A stretch of 64,000 bases of DNA from Leucobacter aridicollis (GTDB lineage: Bacteria; Actinomycetota; Actinomycetes; Actinomycetales; Microbacteriaceae). The notes under the pieces are model-generated. The model did not search any database, was not told the DNA's origin, and saw only the letters and a program-made list of their open reading frames with translations. The position numbers were made by a program, and so were the translations under genes. The stretch's first letter is position 1, and each line of letters opens with the position of its first letter. Shown one piece after another: positions 19,077 to 28,339 of this stretch. The stretch covers positions 1,426,001 through 1,490,000 of the forward strand of contig NZ_JACCBD010000001.1 of assembly GCF_013409595.1 (NCBI RefSeq). The letters run 5' to 3'.

Positions 19077-20286
19077 CGCCGCACCCGCCATCGCCCCGCG
19101 CTCGTGGGCGATGCTCGCGGTGATGGTGTTCGGTCAGGCGTCGACGACGGTCGTCACGGCGACTCCCGCGTTCCTCATTCCCTACCTGCATTCCGAGCAG
19201 GGCATGAGCCTCGCCAGCGCCGGCGTGCTGGCGGGCGCCCCGCACCTGGGGCTCGTCCTCACGCTCATCGCGTGGGGCGCCCTCACCGACAGGTTCGGCG
19301 AACGCAGGGTGCTGCTCGCGGGACTCGCGCTCACCACGCTCGCGGTTGCCGCGTCCATGCTGGCCCAGGGATTCGCCTGGCTCGGCATCGCGCTCGTCGC
19401 GAGCGGCGCGATGTCGGCCTGCATCAATAATGCGAGTGGCCGGCTCATTGCGGGTTGGTTCCCGATCGACAAGCGCGGCCTCGCCATGGGCATCCGCCAG
19501 ACCTGCCAGCCGGTCGGCATGGCGGTCGCGGCGCTCGCGGTGCCAGCGGCGGCGAACGCGTGGGGCATCACCGGGGCGCTCGCGTTCGGGGGCGTGCTCA
19601 CGCTCGTGAGCCTCGTCGCGTGCGCGATCGTGGTCGTCGACCCGCAGATCCCGGCGAAGACGCTCGCCCAGGCGAGTAGCAACCCGTACCGGGAATCGGG
19701 CACGCTGCTCAGGATCCATGCGGTGTCAGTGCTGCTCGTGATCCCGCAGTTCGTGCTCTCGACGTTCGGACTCGTGTGGTTCGTGATTGGCTTTGGCTGG
19801 AGCGAGCTTGCCGCGGGCGCGCTCGTCGCGGCCGCACAGCTCATCGGCGCGGTGGGTCGCATCGTCGCTGGCGTCTGGAGCGACCGCGCGGGCTCGCGAC
19901 TGCGTCCGATCCGGATCATCGCCGTCGCCTGTGCCGCGCTGCTGCTGCTGTCGGCTGCGTTCGGATGGGCCGACTGGGCGATCCCCGCCGCGATCGCCTA
20001 CGTGCTCGTGAGCTGCGTCAGCGTCGCTGACAACGGCCTCGCGTTCACCGCCGTCGCGGAGATCGCCGGGCCGCGCTGGTCGGGCCGCGCGCTCGGGGCG
20101 CAGAACACGGGTCAGTTCCTCGCCTCCGGACTGCTGCCGCCGGCGATCGGCGCCCTCATCGCGGTGCTCGGGGTGCCGGCGGCGCTCGCGATCGTCGCGA
20201 TTGCGCCGCTCATCGCCGTTCCCATCGTGCCGTCTGAGGACGACGCGCACGCCACAGCCACGCGCACGGCCAAGGCGGTACGCTAG
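19063..20286 (+). CDS. MFS transporter inserted in the dcw cluster
   Basis: A major facilitator superfamily permease of about 407 residues with twelve predicted transmembrane helices. GALTDRFGERRVLL is the loop 2-3 motif A of the family, and GIRQTCQPVGMAVAAL lies in helix 5. Start is uncertain: TTG 19063 overlaps murG by 14 nt, while ATG 19111 would begin within helix 1, so TTG 19063 is preferred. It lies in the operon between murG and murC, where the standard cluster has no transporter. Substrate cannot be inferred. It could export a cell-wall precursor or amino acid, or be a neutral insertion. Confidence 0.82.
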   Translation: MRPASAAPAIAPRSWAMLAVMVFGQASTTVVTATPAFLIPYLHSEQGMSLASAGVLAGAPHLGLVLTLIAWGALTDRFGERRVLLAGLALTTLAVAASMLAQGFAWLGIALVASGAMSACINNASGRLIAGWFPIDKRGLAMGIRQTCQPVGMAVAALAVPAAANAWGITGALAFGGVLTLVSLVACAIVVVDPQIPAKTLAQASSNPYRESGTLLRIHAVSVLLVIPQFVLSTFGLVWFVIGFGWSELAAGALVAAAQLIGAVGRIVAGVWSDRAGSRLRPIRIIAVACAALLLLSAAFGWADWAIPAAIAYVLVSCVSVADNGLAFTAVAEIAGPRWSGRALGAQNTGQFLASGLLPPAIGALIAVLGVPAALAIVAIAPLIAVPIVPSEDDAHATATRTAKAVR

Positions 20287-20363
20287 AAGCCGCGCGAGCG
20301 CGCTGCCGGACACGGTTTGGCACGCGGCAAGGCGCCCGTTCGACAGCCCGAGGAGGCTCCCTG

Positions 20364-21794
20364 ATGATCTATCCCGACACCCAGCTTGAGATCCCCGAGG
20401 ACCTCGGCCGCGTGCACTTCGTCGGCATCGGCGGGGCAGGGATGAGCGCGATCGCCCACATGATGAGCGCCGCAGGCGTGCGCGTGACGGGATCCGACCG
20501 CGGCGCGAACTACAGCACCCAGGCGCTCGAGGCCGCGGGCGTGCAGATTACGGTGGGCCACCGCGCCGAGAACGTCGGAGACGCCGACACGCTCGTCGTC
20601 ACGGGCGCGCTGTCGCAGGACAACCCCGAGTACGTCGAGGCGCGCGAGCGCGGGATTCCCGTGCTGCACCGCTCGCAGGCGCTCGCTTGGCTCGCCCGCT
20701 CGAAGCGGCTCGTCGCCGTCGCGGGCGCCCACGGCAAGACGACGTCGACAGGCATGCTCGCAACGGCCCTGCTGGGGCTCGGCCAGGACCCGTCGTTCGT
20801 GAACGGCAGCGTCATCGCGGGAATCGGAGCCGCCTCCGCGGCGGGCACGGACGACCTGTTCGTGATCGAGGCGGATGAGAGCGACAAGTCGTTCCTCATC
20901 TACGACACGCAGGTCGCGCTCGTCACCAACGTGGACCCCGAGCACCTCGACTTCTTCGGCTCGCGCGAGAACTTCATGGCGGCGTTCGTCGACTTCGCGC
21001 GCGGCGCGAGCGAGCTGCTGGTGATCTCCGCCGACGATCCCGGCGCGCTCGAGGTGCTCGCCGCCCTCCGCGCCGAGCGCGACGGCAGCGCCGCCGCGCC
21101 AGTGCGCACGTTCGGCTTCGCGAGCGACGCTGACGTGCGGATCGTTTCCGTCGACACCGCTGATCGCGCTGTCCTGGAACTCGAGATCGCGGGGGAGCGC
21201 TTCGCCGAGCAGCTCGGGGTGTTCGGTCGCTACAACGCGGTGAACGCCGCAGGCGCCGTCGCCGTGCTCACCGGGCTCGGTTTCGAGCCAGGAGCCGCAC
21301 TGCGCGCGGTCGCCGGGTTCACCGGAACGCACCGCAGGTTTGAGTCACACGGCGAGCCCGGCGGAGTGCGCGTCTACGACGACTACGCCCACCACCCAAC
21401 CGAGGTCGCCGCGCTGCTCGACTCCGCCCGCTCGGTCGCCGGCGATGGCAAGCTCATCGTCGTGCACCAGCCGCATCTGTTCAGCCGTACCAGGCTGTTC
21501 CACGCGGAGTTCGCGGAGGCGTTCTCACTTGCCGACCACACGATCGTGCTCGAGATCGATCCGGTGCGTGAGGCGCCCGACCCGTCAACGACGGGAGCGC
21601 TCGTGACCGAGGCCTTCGCGGACCGCAGCCGCGCGAGCTACATCGACGACTGGGATGCGGCCATCGCGCGGGTCGTCGAGCTCGCGGCCCCCGGCGACCT
21701 CGTGCTCGTCGTCGGCGCGGGCAACGTGTACAAGATCGTGCCGCAGCTCGTCGAAGCGCTGAGCGCGACGGTCGGAGATTCGGACCGCGCGTGA
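20364..21794 (+). CDS. murC: UDP-N-acetylmuramate-L-alanine ligase
   Basis: First Mur ligase, adding L-Ala to UDP-MurNAc. The 476 residues include the N-terminal FVGIGGAGMSAIAH, the P-loop GAHGKTTSTGM, the DESD segment (IEADESDKSFL), NVDPEHLDFF, and the C-terminal YDDYAHHPTEV. The start ATG 20364 has AGGAGG 7 nt upstream. That strong ribosome-binding site suggests fresh initiation after the MFS gene. It overlaps ftsQ by 4 nt. Confidence 0.96.
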   Translation: MIYPDTQLEIPEDLGRVHFVGIGGAGMSAIAHMMSAAGVRVTGSDRGANYSTQALEAAGVQITVGHRAENVGDADTLVVTGALSQDNPEYVEARERGIPVLHRSQALAWLARSKRLVAVAGAHGKTTSTGMLATALLGLGQDPSFVNGSVIAGIGAASAAGTDDLFVIEADESDKSFLIYDTQVALVTNVDPEHLDFFGSRENFMAAFVDFARGASELLVISADDPGALEVLAALRAERDGSAAAPVRTFGFASDADVRIVSVDTADRAVLELEIAGERFAEQLGVFGRYNAVNAAGAVAVLTGLGFEPGAALRAVAGFTGTHRRFESHGEPGGVRVYDDYAHHPTEVAALLDSARSVAGDGKLIVVHQPHLFSRTRLFHAEFAEAFSLADHTIVLEIDPVREAPDPSTTGALVTEAFADRSRASYIDDWDAAIARVVELAAPGDLVLVVGAGNVYKIVPQLVEALSATVGDSDRA

Positions 21795-22975
21795 AGCGTC
21801 CAGGTGGGTTCGACGCGGGGCAGCAGCGGGAGCCCGAGCGGTCAGCCGCTGACGTCAGGGCGGAGCGTGAGGCGCACGCGCGCGAGGCCGCGGCCCGCGA
21901 GGCTGCGGCCAGGGAGGCCGCCGAACGCGACGCGCGCGAGCGCGAAGCCGTCGCCCGCGAGCGGGAGGCACGCGAGTCGGCCACGCGAGCAGCCGAGCGC
22001 GAGTGGCTCGCTGAGCGCACGCAGGCTGTAGACGCGGTCACGGGGTCGGCGAGCGGCACCGGCGCTACCGGTGCCACCGATCCGGATCCCGCCGACGCCC
22101 AGGAGACGCAGGACATCTCGGCCTCGCTCGACGTCGCCCGGCTGCGGGGTGCGCCGGAGCGCGTGCGCGCGCTGCTACCGAAGCGCGAACCGCGCGAGGT
22201 CGACCCCGTCGTCGCGGCGGCGAAGCGGCTGCGCGCCGCAGAGCGGCAGAACAAGCGGCGCGTGAAGCGCGAGACGAAGCGGTTCACCGCCGAGTCGCGG
22301 CGGCGGCGGAGGCGCGTGCTCATCGCGCTCGCGACGGTCGCCGCGCTCGTGCTGTTTGTGCTCGTCGGCGCGTTCACTCCGATCATGTCGGTGCGGGAGA
22401 TCAAGGTTGAGGGCGCGACGAGCGTGAACGCCGATGAGGTGACCGAGGCGCTTTCGGGGTTCAACGGCGTGCCGCTTGCCCTGGTCAACGAGAACGACGT
22501 CCTCCGGGCGCTCGAACCGTTCCCGCTCATTCAGCGCTACGCCATCGAGCGCGTGCCGCCGAGCACCCTCATCGTGCGGATCGAGGAGCGGGTCCCGGTG
22601 ATCGCGATCGCTGAGGGCGACTCGCTGCGGCTGTTCGACGCGGCAGGCGTTGTGCTCGGCGATGTCGCCGAACGCCCCGAGGGGGTGCCGCTCGGGACCA
22701 CCGCAATGCGCAACACCTCTTCGAAGGGGTTTCAGGCCGCCTCGCGTATCGTCCGCGACATGCCTGCCGGGCTGCGCGCGCAGCTCACCGAGGTGAGCTC
22801 GGCGAGCGGCCAGGACGTGACGTTCACGCTCGCGAGCGGGGTCGAGGTGTTCTGGGGCAACCCCGAGGAGACGAAGCGAAAGTCGCTTGTTCTCGAGACG
22901 ATGCTGAAGTCGCTGGGGGATCGGCCGGTGAGCCATATCGACGTCTCCTCGACCGAGTCGCCCATCTTCAAGTAG
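21791..22975 (+). CDS. ftsQ: Cell-division protein FtsQ (DivIB) with a long charged N-terminus
   Basis: Bitopic divisome protein, 394 residues. The topology is typical: a transmembrane helix at about 176-195, then a POTRA domain beginning VREIKVEGATSVNADEV, then the FtsQ beta domain. The cytoplasmic part is unusually long (about 175 residues). Residues 24-72 are an Ala/Arg/Glu run built on A-R-E-A-A units that should form a continuous helix or coiled coil. A very basic stretch (about 145-175) sits just before the membrane. It overlaps murC by 4 nt (GTGA). Confidence 0.92.
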   Translation: MKRPGGFDAGQQREPERSAADVRAEREAHAREAAAREAAAREAAERDAREREAVAREREARESATRAAEREWLAERTQAVDAVTGSASGTGATGATDPDPADAQETQDISASLDVARLRGAPERVRALLPKREPREVDPVVAAAKRLRAAERQNKRRVKRETKRFTAESRRRRRRVLIALATVAALVLFVLVGAFTPIMSVREIKVEGATSVNADEVTEALSGFNGVPLALVNENDVLRALEPFPLIQRYAIERVPPSTLIVRIEERVPVIAIAEGDSLRLFDAAGVVLGDVAERPEGVPLGTTAMRNTSSKGFQAASRIVRDMPAGLRAQLTEVSSASGQDVTFTLASGVEVFWGNPEETKRKSLVLETMLKSLGDRPVSHIDVSSTESPIFK

Positions 22976-23107
22976 ATTCGCGGCGTGTCGAAGGCGCCGG
23001 GTGGGCGTGGAGCCATACCGTTGACACGAAAGCGTATACGGCAATACTAACTTTGAAGTTCAAGTAGAACTTTAATGTTGCTCGTACTTGAAGGTTGAGG
23101 GGACCAG
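22976..23107 (+). promoter_or_regulatory. ftsZ promoter and leader with inverted repeat
   Basis: TTGACA at 23021-23026 is a consensus -35. AATACT at 23043-23048 (spacer 16) is the best -10. Just downstream, AAGTTC (23056-23061) and GAACTT (23067-23072) form an inverted repeat with a 5-nt spacer in an AT-rich stretch, placed like an operator or 5' leader hairpin. ftsZ therefore has its own promoter besides operon read-through. Confidence 0.65.
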
Positions 23108-24307
23108 GTGGCCATGAACCAGAACTACCTCGCGGTGATCAAAGTTGTCGGAGTCGGCGGCGGCGGCGTCAACGCCGTAAACCGCATGATTGAGCTCGGG
23201 CTCCGCGGTGTCGAGTTCATCGCGGTGAACACCGACGCGCAGGCACTGCTCCTCAGCGATGCCGACGTCAAGCTCGACGTCGGCCGCGAGCTCACCCGCG
23301 GTCTCGGCGCGGGCGCCGACCCCGAGGTCGGCCGCCGGGCCGCCGAGGACCATGCGGAGGAGATCGAGGAGGCGCTTGCCGGCGCCGACATGGTCTTCGT
23401 GACCGCAGGCGAGGGCGGCGGCACCGGCACCGGAGCCGCGCCAGTCGTCGCACGCATCGCGAAGTCGATCGGGGCACTCACGATCGGTGTCGTCACCCGC
23501 CCGTTCAGCTTCGAAGGCAAGCGCCGCGCGGCGCAGGCCGACGCCGGCGTCAACACGCTGCGCGAGGCAGTCGACACCCTCATCGTCGTGCCGAACGACC
23601 GCCTCCTCGAGATCAGCGAGCCCGGCATCAGCATGATCGACGCGTTCGCCGCGGCCGACCAGGTGCTCCTCGCCGGTGTCCAGGGCATCACCGACCTCAT
23701 TACCACCCCCGGCCTCATCAACCTCGACTTCGCGGACGTCAAGTCCGTGATGCAGGGCGCCGGCTCCGCGCTCATGGGCATCGGCTCCGCACGCGGCGCC
23801 GACCGAGCCATCAAGGCCGCCGAGCTCGCCGTCGCCTCGCCGTTGCTCGAGGCGTCCATCGAGGGCGCGCACGGCGTGCTGTTCTCGATCCAGGGTTCCT
23901 CGAACCTCGCGCTCAGCGAGATCACCGAGGCCTCCACGCTCGTGCAGGACGTGGTGCACCCCGAGGCGAACATCATCTTCGGCACCGTCATCGACGAGAC
24001 CCTCGGCGACGAGGTGCGCGTGACTGTCATCGCCGCAGGCTTCGACGAGGAACCGGCCGGGCAGGCCCGCAGCGCCTCGGCCGACCGCGGTCGCCGCGCA
24101 GGCCACGTCGAAAGCATCGAGGAAGCGTCGGCCGTGAGCGCGGCGCTCGCGGGCACCGGCGCACGTGCGGCATCGAACGATGTCGCTGAGGAGACCGGCG
24201 AGTTCGGGGGAGCGCTCCAGCACCCGCCCGTTGAGGAGCAGCTGCGCGATCCCGCGTTCGACGGCGACGATGACGACGACCTCGACATCCCCGCCTTCCT
24301 GCGATAG
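23108..24307 (+). CDS. ftsZ: Cell-division GTPase FtsZ
   Basis: Tubulin-like GTPase forming the Z-ring. It has 399 residues, with N-terminal [13 protein letters not shown], the tubulin signature [10 protein letters not shown], the synergy region [11 protein letters not shown], and the conserved C-terminal peptide [12 protein letters not shown] that binds SepF. GTG 23108 with GAGGGGA upstream is preferred; ATG 23114 is in frame. The linker (about 320-385) is acidic. It has its own promoter. Confidence 0.97.
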   Translation: MAMNQNYLAVIKVVGVGGGGVNAVNRMIELGLRGVEFIAVNTDAQALLLSDADVKLDVGRELTRGLGAGADPEVGRRAAEDHAEEIEEALAGADMVFVTAGEGGGTGTGAAPVVARIAKSIGALTIGVVTRPFSFEGKRRAAQADAGVNTLREAVDTLIVVPNDRLLEISEPGISMIDAFAAADQVLLAGVQGITDLITTPGLINLDFADVKSVMQGAGSALMGIGSARGADRAIKAAELAVASPLLEASIEGAHGVLFSIQGSSNLALSEITEASTLVQDVVHPEANIIFGTVIDETLGDEVRVTVIAAGFDEEPAGQARSASADRGRRAGHVESIEEASAVSAALAGTGARAASNDVAEETGEFGGALQHPPVEEQLRDPAFDGDDDDDLDIPAFLR

Positions 24308-24316
24308 GACGAGCAC

Positions 24317-25015
24317 GTGAGCGTCACTGAGGCGTCCGCTGCCTACGAGGGTCTCGCCGACCGGTTGCACGCGGTGCAGGACGGGATCGCCGAGGCCTGC
24401 CGGGCCGCCGGCCGCGATGCGTCGGAGACGACGCTGATCGTCGTCACGAAGTTTCACCCGGCGAGTCTCGTCGAGGCGCTCGCGGAGCTCGGCGTCCGCG
24501 ATGTCGGAGAGAACCGGCATCAGGAGGCGCGTGAGAAGTCCGCGCAGCTCGCCGGGCTCGACCTGAACTGGCACTACATCGGGCAGCTGCAGACGAAGAA
24601 GGCTCGGCAGGCCGCCCAGTACGCCGCGGCGATCCACTCGATCGATCGCGCCCAGCTCGTGGATGCGCTTGCGAGCGTCGACCGAGCGCTCGACGTGTTC
24701 CTCCAGATCAACCTCACGGACGATCCGGGCCGCGGCGGCGCGGCCCCGAGCGAGATCGAGCCGCTCACCGAGCACATCCTCGGGACCGAGTCGCTCGTGC
24801 TCCGCGGCGTGATGGCGGTCGCCCCGCTTGAGGAGCCTGCCGCGCAGGCGTTCGAGCGCCTGGCCGGCTACTCCGACCGGGTTCGCGCCCTCGCCCCGGA
24901 GGCGACGGCGATCTCCGCGGGAATGACGCACGACTACGCCGAGGCGATCGCGGCAGGGGCGACACACCTGCGAATCGGCAGCGCAATCACGGGAAACCGG
25001 CCGGATGCCCGGTAG
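24317..25015 (+). CDS. PLP homeostasis protein, YggS family
   Basis: Single-domain alanine-racemase-fold protein that binds pyridoxal phosphate without known catalysis; the family balances PLP pools. It has 232 residues. The PLP lysine is in TLIVVTKFHPASLVEAL, followed by GENRHQEAREK, WHYIGQLQTKKAR, and SAGMTHDYAEAIAAGATHLRIGSAI. It sits between ftsZ and sepF, the usual Gram-positive location. GTG 24317 lies 9 nt after the ftsZ stop, with AGGACGAG upstream. Confidence 0.93.
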   Translation: MSVTEASAAYEGLADRLHAVQDGIAEACRAAGRDASETTLIVVTKFHPASLVEALAELGVRDVGENRHQEAREKSAQLAGLDLNWHYIGQLQTKKARQAAQYAAAIHSIDRAQLVDALASVDRALDVFLQINLTDDPGRGGAAPSEIEPLTEHILGTESLVLRGVMAVAPLEEPAAQAFERLAGYSDRVRALAPEATAISAGMTHDYAEAIAAGATHLRIGSAITGNRPDAR

Positions 25016-25045
25016 TCTCAAGGCAAACAACCGTTGGGAGAACAG

Positions 25046-25531
25046 ATGAGCAACCCGTTGAAGAAGACAATGGTGTTCCTCGGACTTGCCGAGGAGGGCC
25101 TCGAAGAGGAGCCGGTCGCTCAGGCCGCGCCCGAGCGCGAGCCCGCTCCCTCGGCGCAGGCCGCGGCGAAGCCCACTCAGGCGCCGCGCCCGGCAGTGGC
25201 GCCGCTTCGGCGGGTTACCCCTGTTCGCAATCAAGCACCTCAGGCAATGAACGAAATCTTTACTGTCCACCCGACGGCGTACCGCGACGCGCAGGTCATC
25301 GCCGAGAGCTTCCGCGACGGCATCCCCGTCATCATGAACCTCTCGCGCATGAGCGACGATGAGGCCAAGCGCCTGATCGACTTCTCGAGCGGTCTGACGC
25401 TCGGCCTGAACGGGCGGATCGAACGCGTGACGAGCAAGGTCTTCCTGCTGACCCCCGAGCACATCGAGGTCGGCAGCGACGAGCCCGCCAGCGAGGCCGA
25501 CGGTTCGTTCTTCGTGGCTCCCACCGCATAG
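25046..25531 (+). CDS. sepF: Cell-division protein SepF
   Basis: Membrane anchor for FtsZ in bacteria lacking FtsA. With ATG 25046 (GGGAG upstream) the protein has 161 residues: an N-terminal amphipathic helix ([16 protein letters not shown]), a Pro/Ala-rich linker, and the SepF core ([18 protein letters not shown] through [12 protein letters not shown] and [11 protein letters not shown]). A likely -10 element TAGTCT lies at 25013-25018, over the end of the PLP-protein gene. It overlaps the YggT gene by one base. Confidence 0.95.
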   Translation: MSNPLKKTMVFLGLAEEGLEEEPVAQAAPEREPAPSAQAAAKPTQAPRPAVAPLRRVTPVRNQAPQAMNEIFTVHPTAYRDAQVIAESFRDGIPVIMNLSRMSDDEAKRLIDFSSGLTLGLNGRIERVTSKVFLLTPEHIEVGSDEPASEADGSFFVAPTA

Positions 25532-25827
25532 TGGAGATCCTCTATATCTTCACCACCGTGGTGCGCATCGCGCTACGGCTCTTCGTGCTGCTGCTCTGGG
25601 CGCGGTTCATCCTTGACTGGGTGACCGTGCTCGCGCGCGGGTTCCGCCCGAAGGGCATTCTCGCGATCATCGTCGAAGCGGTGTACATGATCACCGATCC
25701 GCCGATTCGCCTGTTCCGTAAGATTCTCCCGCCAATCCGACTCGGCCAGGTCGCCCTCGATCTTGGCTGGTTCTTGACAATGTTCGCGTGCATCATTTTG
25801 CTCAGGATTATCCCTGGCTGGGTGTAA
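25531..25827 (+). CDS. YggT family membrane protein
   Basis: A 98-residue protein with two hydrophobic segments (VVRIALRLFVLLLWARFILDW and FLTMFACIILLRIIPGW) around a YggT-type loop (YMITDPPIRLFRKILPPIRL). Function is not settled for the family; in Actinobacteria and Firmicutes it lies between sepF and divIVA and is linked to division or osmotic adaptation. GTG 25531 overlaps the sepF stop by one base, so it is probably translationally coupled. Confidence 0.9.
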   Translation: MEILYIFTTVVRIALRLFVLLLWARFILDWVTVLARGFRPKGILAIIVEAVYMITDPPIRLFRKILPPIRLGQVALDLGWFLTMFACIILLRIIPGWV

Positions 25828-25868
25828 ACCCCGTAAGCTCAATGAGAGTTTGCTAGCGTTGACGTGTA

Positions 25869-25884
25869 GATCGCGCGAGCGATC
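25869..25884. promoter_or_regulatory. Palindrome in the divIVA leader
   Basis: GATCGC and GCGATC are perfect inverted arms around GCGA, 25 nt before the divIVA start. It may be a 5' leader hairpin or an operator; which is not clear. Confidence 0.4.
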
Positions 25885-25908
25885 CAACCCACAGAAAGAG
25901 ATTTAACG

Positions 25909-26556
25909 ATGGCCCTAACTCCTGAAGACGTTGTGAATCAGAAGTTCACGATCACGAAGTTCCGTGATGGCTACGATCTCGATCAGGTCGATGACTTCCT
26001 CGACACGGTCGTTGAAGAGATCCGTCAGCGCGACGCAGAGAAGCAGGAGCTGGAGGCGAAGATCGCCGAGCTCACCGCTCAGCTCGAGGAGCGCGGCCCC
26101 GTCGCCGCCGACGAGACGATCGTCGTTGAGGCGCCTGTCGCAGTGGCACCCACGCCCGCGCCCGCCGAGGAAGCTCCGGCAGCCGACGGTGCGCAGCGTC
26201 CCGATGCAATCAAGTCGAGCGCGATGCTCCAGATGGCGCTCGAGCTGCACGACAAGTACGTCAGCGAGGGCGAAACCACCCGCGACGAGCTCATCAACGC
26301 CGCGCAGACCAAGAGCACGCAGATGGTCGACGACGCCGAGCGCACCGCTCGCGAGCTCGTCGAGGAGGCGCAGAAGCGCCGCACCGACGAACTCCGCGCG
26401 CACAGCGACGAAATGGAGAAGCTCAACCAGGTCGTGGCCGAGCTCCGCGGCTTCGAGAGCGAGTACCGCTCCACGCTGCGCTCGTACATCCAGTCGCAGC
26501 TTCGCGATCTCGACAGCTCGCCCGAGCCGCTCGTGAGGCCTGAGGGCCTCGAGTAA
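25909..26556 (+). CDS. divIVA: Polar growth / septum-site protein DivIVA (Wag31)
   Basis: Membrane-curvature-binding coiled-coil scaffold that organises polar cell-wall growth in Actinobacteria. It has 215 residues: the conserved N-terminal lipid-binding domain (DVVNQKFTITKFRDGYDLDQ, residues 6-25), a first coiled coil to about 62, a Pro/Ala-rich linker (about 68-96), and a second coiled coil (ALELHDKYVSEGETTRDELI through the C-terminus). Start ATG 25909 with AAAGAGA upstream. It usually closes the division-gene block. Confidence 0.95.
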   Translation: MALTPEDVVNQKFTITKFRDGYDLDQVDDFLDTVVEEIRQRDAEKQELEAKIAELTAQLEERGPVAADETIVVEAPVAVAPTPAPAEEAPAADGAQRPDAIKSSAMLQMALELHDKYVSEGETTRDELINAAQTKSTQMVDDAERTARELVEEAQKRRTDELRAHSDEMEKLNQVVAELRGFESEYRSTLRSYIQSQLRDLDSSPEPLVRPEGLE

Positions 26557-26563
26557 ATCGAGG

Positions 26564-27271
26564 GTGAAGACAACAACTTCAGCCGCAGCGGCACCAACCA
26601 CCCGTCGTAGGGTGTTGGTGCCGCTGTTGCTCGTAGCAGTCGCGGCCACGGTCCTCATCAGCGACCAGATCGTGAAGAACTGGGTCGTCGCGACCCTGCC
26701 GGAGGGCGAGACCGTACCGGTGCTCGGCGGCTTCCTGCAGTGGCACTTCGTGCGCAACCCCGGAGCGGCATTCTCGATTGCGAGCGGGCAGACGTGGATC
26801 TTCACGATCCTCTCCGCGATCGTCGTCGGGGTCATCATCTGGCAGATCCGGCGCCTGCGCTCGGTGCCGTGGGCGCTGTTCCTCGGGCTGCTGCTCGGCG
26901 GCGTGCTGGGCAACCTCACCGACCGGCTCACGCGCGAACCAGGGTTCCCTGAGGGGCACGTCATCGACTTCATCCTCACGCCGTGGATGATGCCCGCGAT
27001 CTACAACATCGCCGACATCGGCATCGTCAGCGGCATGATCCTGTTCGTGCTCATCACGATCTTCGGGCTGTCGATCGAGGGCGGCCGCGAGAAGCGCGGC
27101 GCTGAGGCTGAGGGCGAGGCTGAGGCTGAGGCCGCCGATCCTGAGGTGGCCGACGCTTCCGATGGTGCGGCCGACGCCGCCGATGGTGCGGCCGACGCCG
27201 CCGACGCTCCGGCGCGTCCGGGTCAGGCGCCCGGCGCAACAGAGGAAAGGTCAGCGGGTGGAACACCGTAG
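26564..27271 (+). CDS. lspA: Lipoprotein signal peptidase II with acidic C-terminal extension
   Basis: Membrane aspartyl protease that cleaves prolipoprotein signal peptides. Four transmembrane helices; the catalytic aspartates are Asp120 in GNLTDRL and Asp151 in YNIADIGIV, and RNPGAAFS is the conserved loop. The protein has 235 residues, about 60 more than usual, because an Ala/Glu/Asp-rich tail (from about 178) carries a perfect 21-bp duplication. Start GTG 26564. It overlaps the pseudouridine synthase gene by 14 nt. Confidence 0.94.
   Translation: MKTTTSAAAAPTTRRRVLVPLLLVAVAATVLISDQIVKNWVVATLPEGETVPVLGGFLQWHFVRNPGAAFSIASGQTWIFTILSAIVVGVIIWQIRRLRSVPWALFLGLLLGGVLGNLTDRLTREPGFPEGHVIDFILTPWMMPAIYNIADIGIVSGMILFVLITIFGLSIEGGREKRGAEAEGEAEAEAADPEVADASDGAADAADGAADAADAPARPGQAPGATEERSAGGTP
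27161..27202 (+). repeat. 21-bp perfect tandem duplication in lspA
   Basis: Two identical 21-bp units (27161-27181 and 27182-27202) encode D-G-A-A-D-A-A twice in the C-terminal tail of LspA. The length keeps the frame. Confidence 0.85.
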
Positions 27272-28175
27272 TCTGCCAGTGCCCGACGGGCTCGCGGGCG
27301 AGCGCGCCGACGCCGCGCTCGCGAAGCTGCTCGGGTTCTCCCGGAGTTTCGCGCAGGACGTTATCGCGGCTGGCGGCGTTGCGCTTGACGGCGAGGTTAT
27401 TCCGAAGTCCGCGAGGCTCAGTGCCGGCGCCCTGCTCGAGGTGAGCTGGGAAGGTAAGGCAGAACCGACAGTCGTTCCCGTCGACCTGCCCGAGCTCGGC
27501 ATTGTCTACGATGACGACGACCTCGTGGTGATTGACAAGCCGGCGGGAGTCGCCGCCCACCCGTCGCTCGGGTGGACCGGGCCGACGGTTCTCGGCGCGC
27601 TCGCGGGCGCCGGGTATCGCATCGCGACGTCGGGCCCGCCGGAGCGGCAGGGCATCGTCCACCGGCTCGACGCCGGGACGAGCGGTCTCATGGTCGTCGC
27701 GAAGAGCGAGCGCGCGTACAGCCTGCTCAAGCGAGCCTTCCGCGATCGCGAGGTCCGCAAGATCTACCACGCGGTGGTCCAGGGGCACCCCGACCCGTTC
27801 TCCGGCACGATCGAGGGGTCGATCGGCAGGCATCCCGGCCACGAATGGAAGTTCGCGGTGACGAGCGACGGCAAGCCGTCCATCACGCACTACGAGACCG
27901 TCGAGGCGTTCCCGTTCGCGACCCTGCTCGAGATTGAGCTCGAGACCGGGCGTACCCACCAGATCCGCGTCCACATGTCAGCGCAGCGCCACCCGTGCGT
28001 GGGCGACACGATGTATGGCGCCGACCCGGTGCTGTCCGAGCGCCTCGGCCTCACTCGCCAGTGGCTCCACGCGATGCGGCTCGGGTTCCGGCACCCCGGC
28101 ACGGGGGAACCCGTCGAGTTCGAGTCGACGTACCCGGCCGATCTGCAGCACGCGATCGACGTCCTCGACGCGTAG
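27258..28175 (+). CDS. rluD: Pseudouridine synthase, RluA/RluD family
   Basis: Isomerises uridines in 23S rRNA. The frame is open further upstream, but GTG 27258 has AGGAAAGG at the right distance and gives 305 residues. An N-terminal S4 RNA-binding domain ([20 protein letters not shown]) precedes the catalytic domain with HRLDAGTSG (Asp138 catalytic), [18 protein letters not shown] and [12 protein letters not shown]. It overlaps lspA by 14 nt; lspA-rluD-dnaE is the common actinobacterial order. The exact target uridine is inferred only from the family. Confidence 0.92.
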   Translation: MEHRSLPVPDGLAGERADAALAKLLGFSRSFAQDVIAAGGVALDGEVIPKSARLSAGALLEVSWEGKAEPTVVPVDLPELGIVYDDDDLVVIDKPAGVAAHPSLGWTGPTVLGALAGAGYRIATSGPPERQGIVHRLDAGTSGLMVVAKSERAYSLLKRAFRDREVRKIYHAVVQGHPDPFSGTIEGSIGRHPGHEWKFAVTSDGKPSITHYETVEAFPFATLLEIELETGRTHQIRVHMSAQRHPCVGDTMYGADPVLSERLGLTRQWLHAMRLGFRHPGTGEPVEFESTYPADLQHAIDVLDA

Positions 28176-28339
28176 TTCAGCCGCCGCGGGAGCCGCAGCG
28201 GCGGTCCCTCGGTGCTCCGAGCCCGCTGCCGCTGGCGGCGCGCGCGGGCCGCGGCGCCGACGCGAGCGCATGAGCGACCCTGGGTGTGCGCCCACGGTGG
28301 ACGCGGTACCCTTGAACAGTCTTCGAAAGGGGCTCTTGA

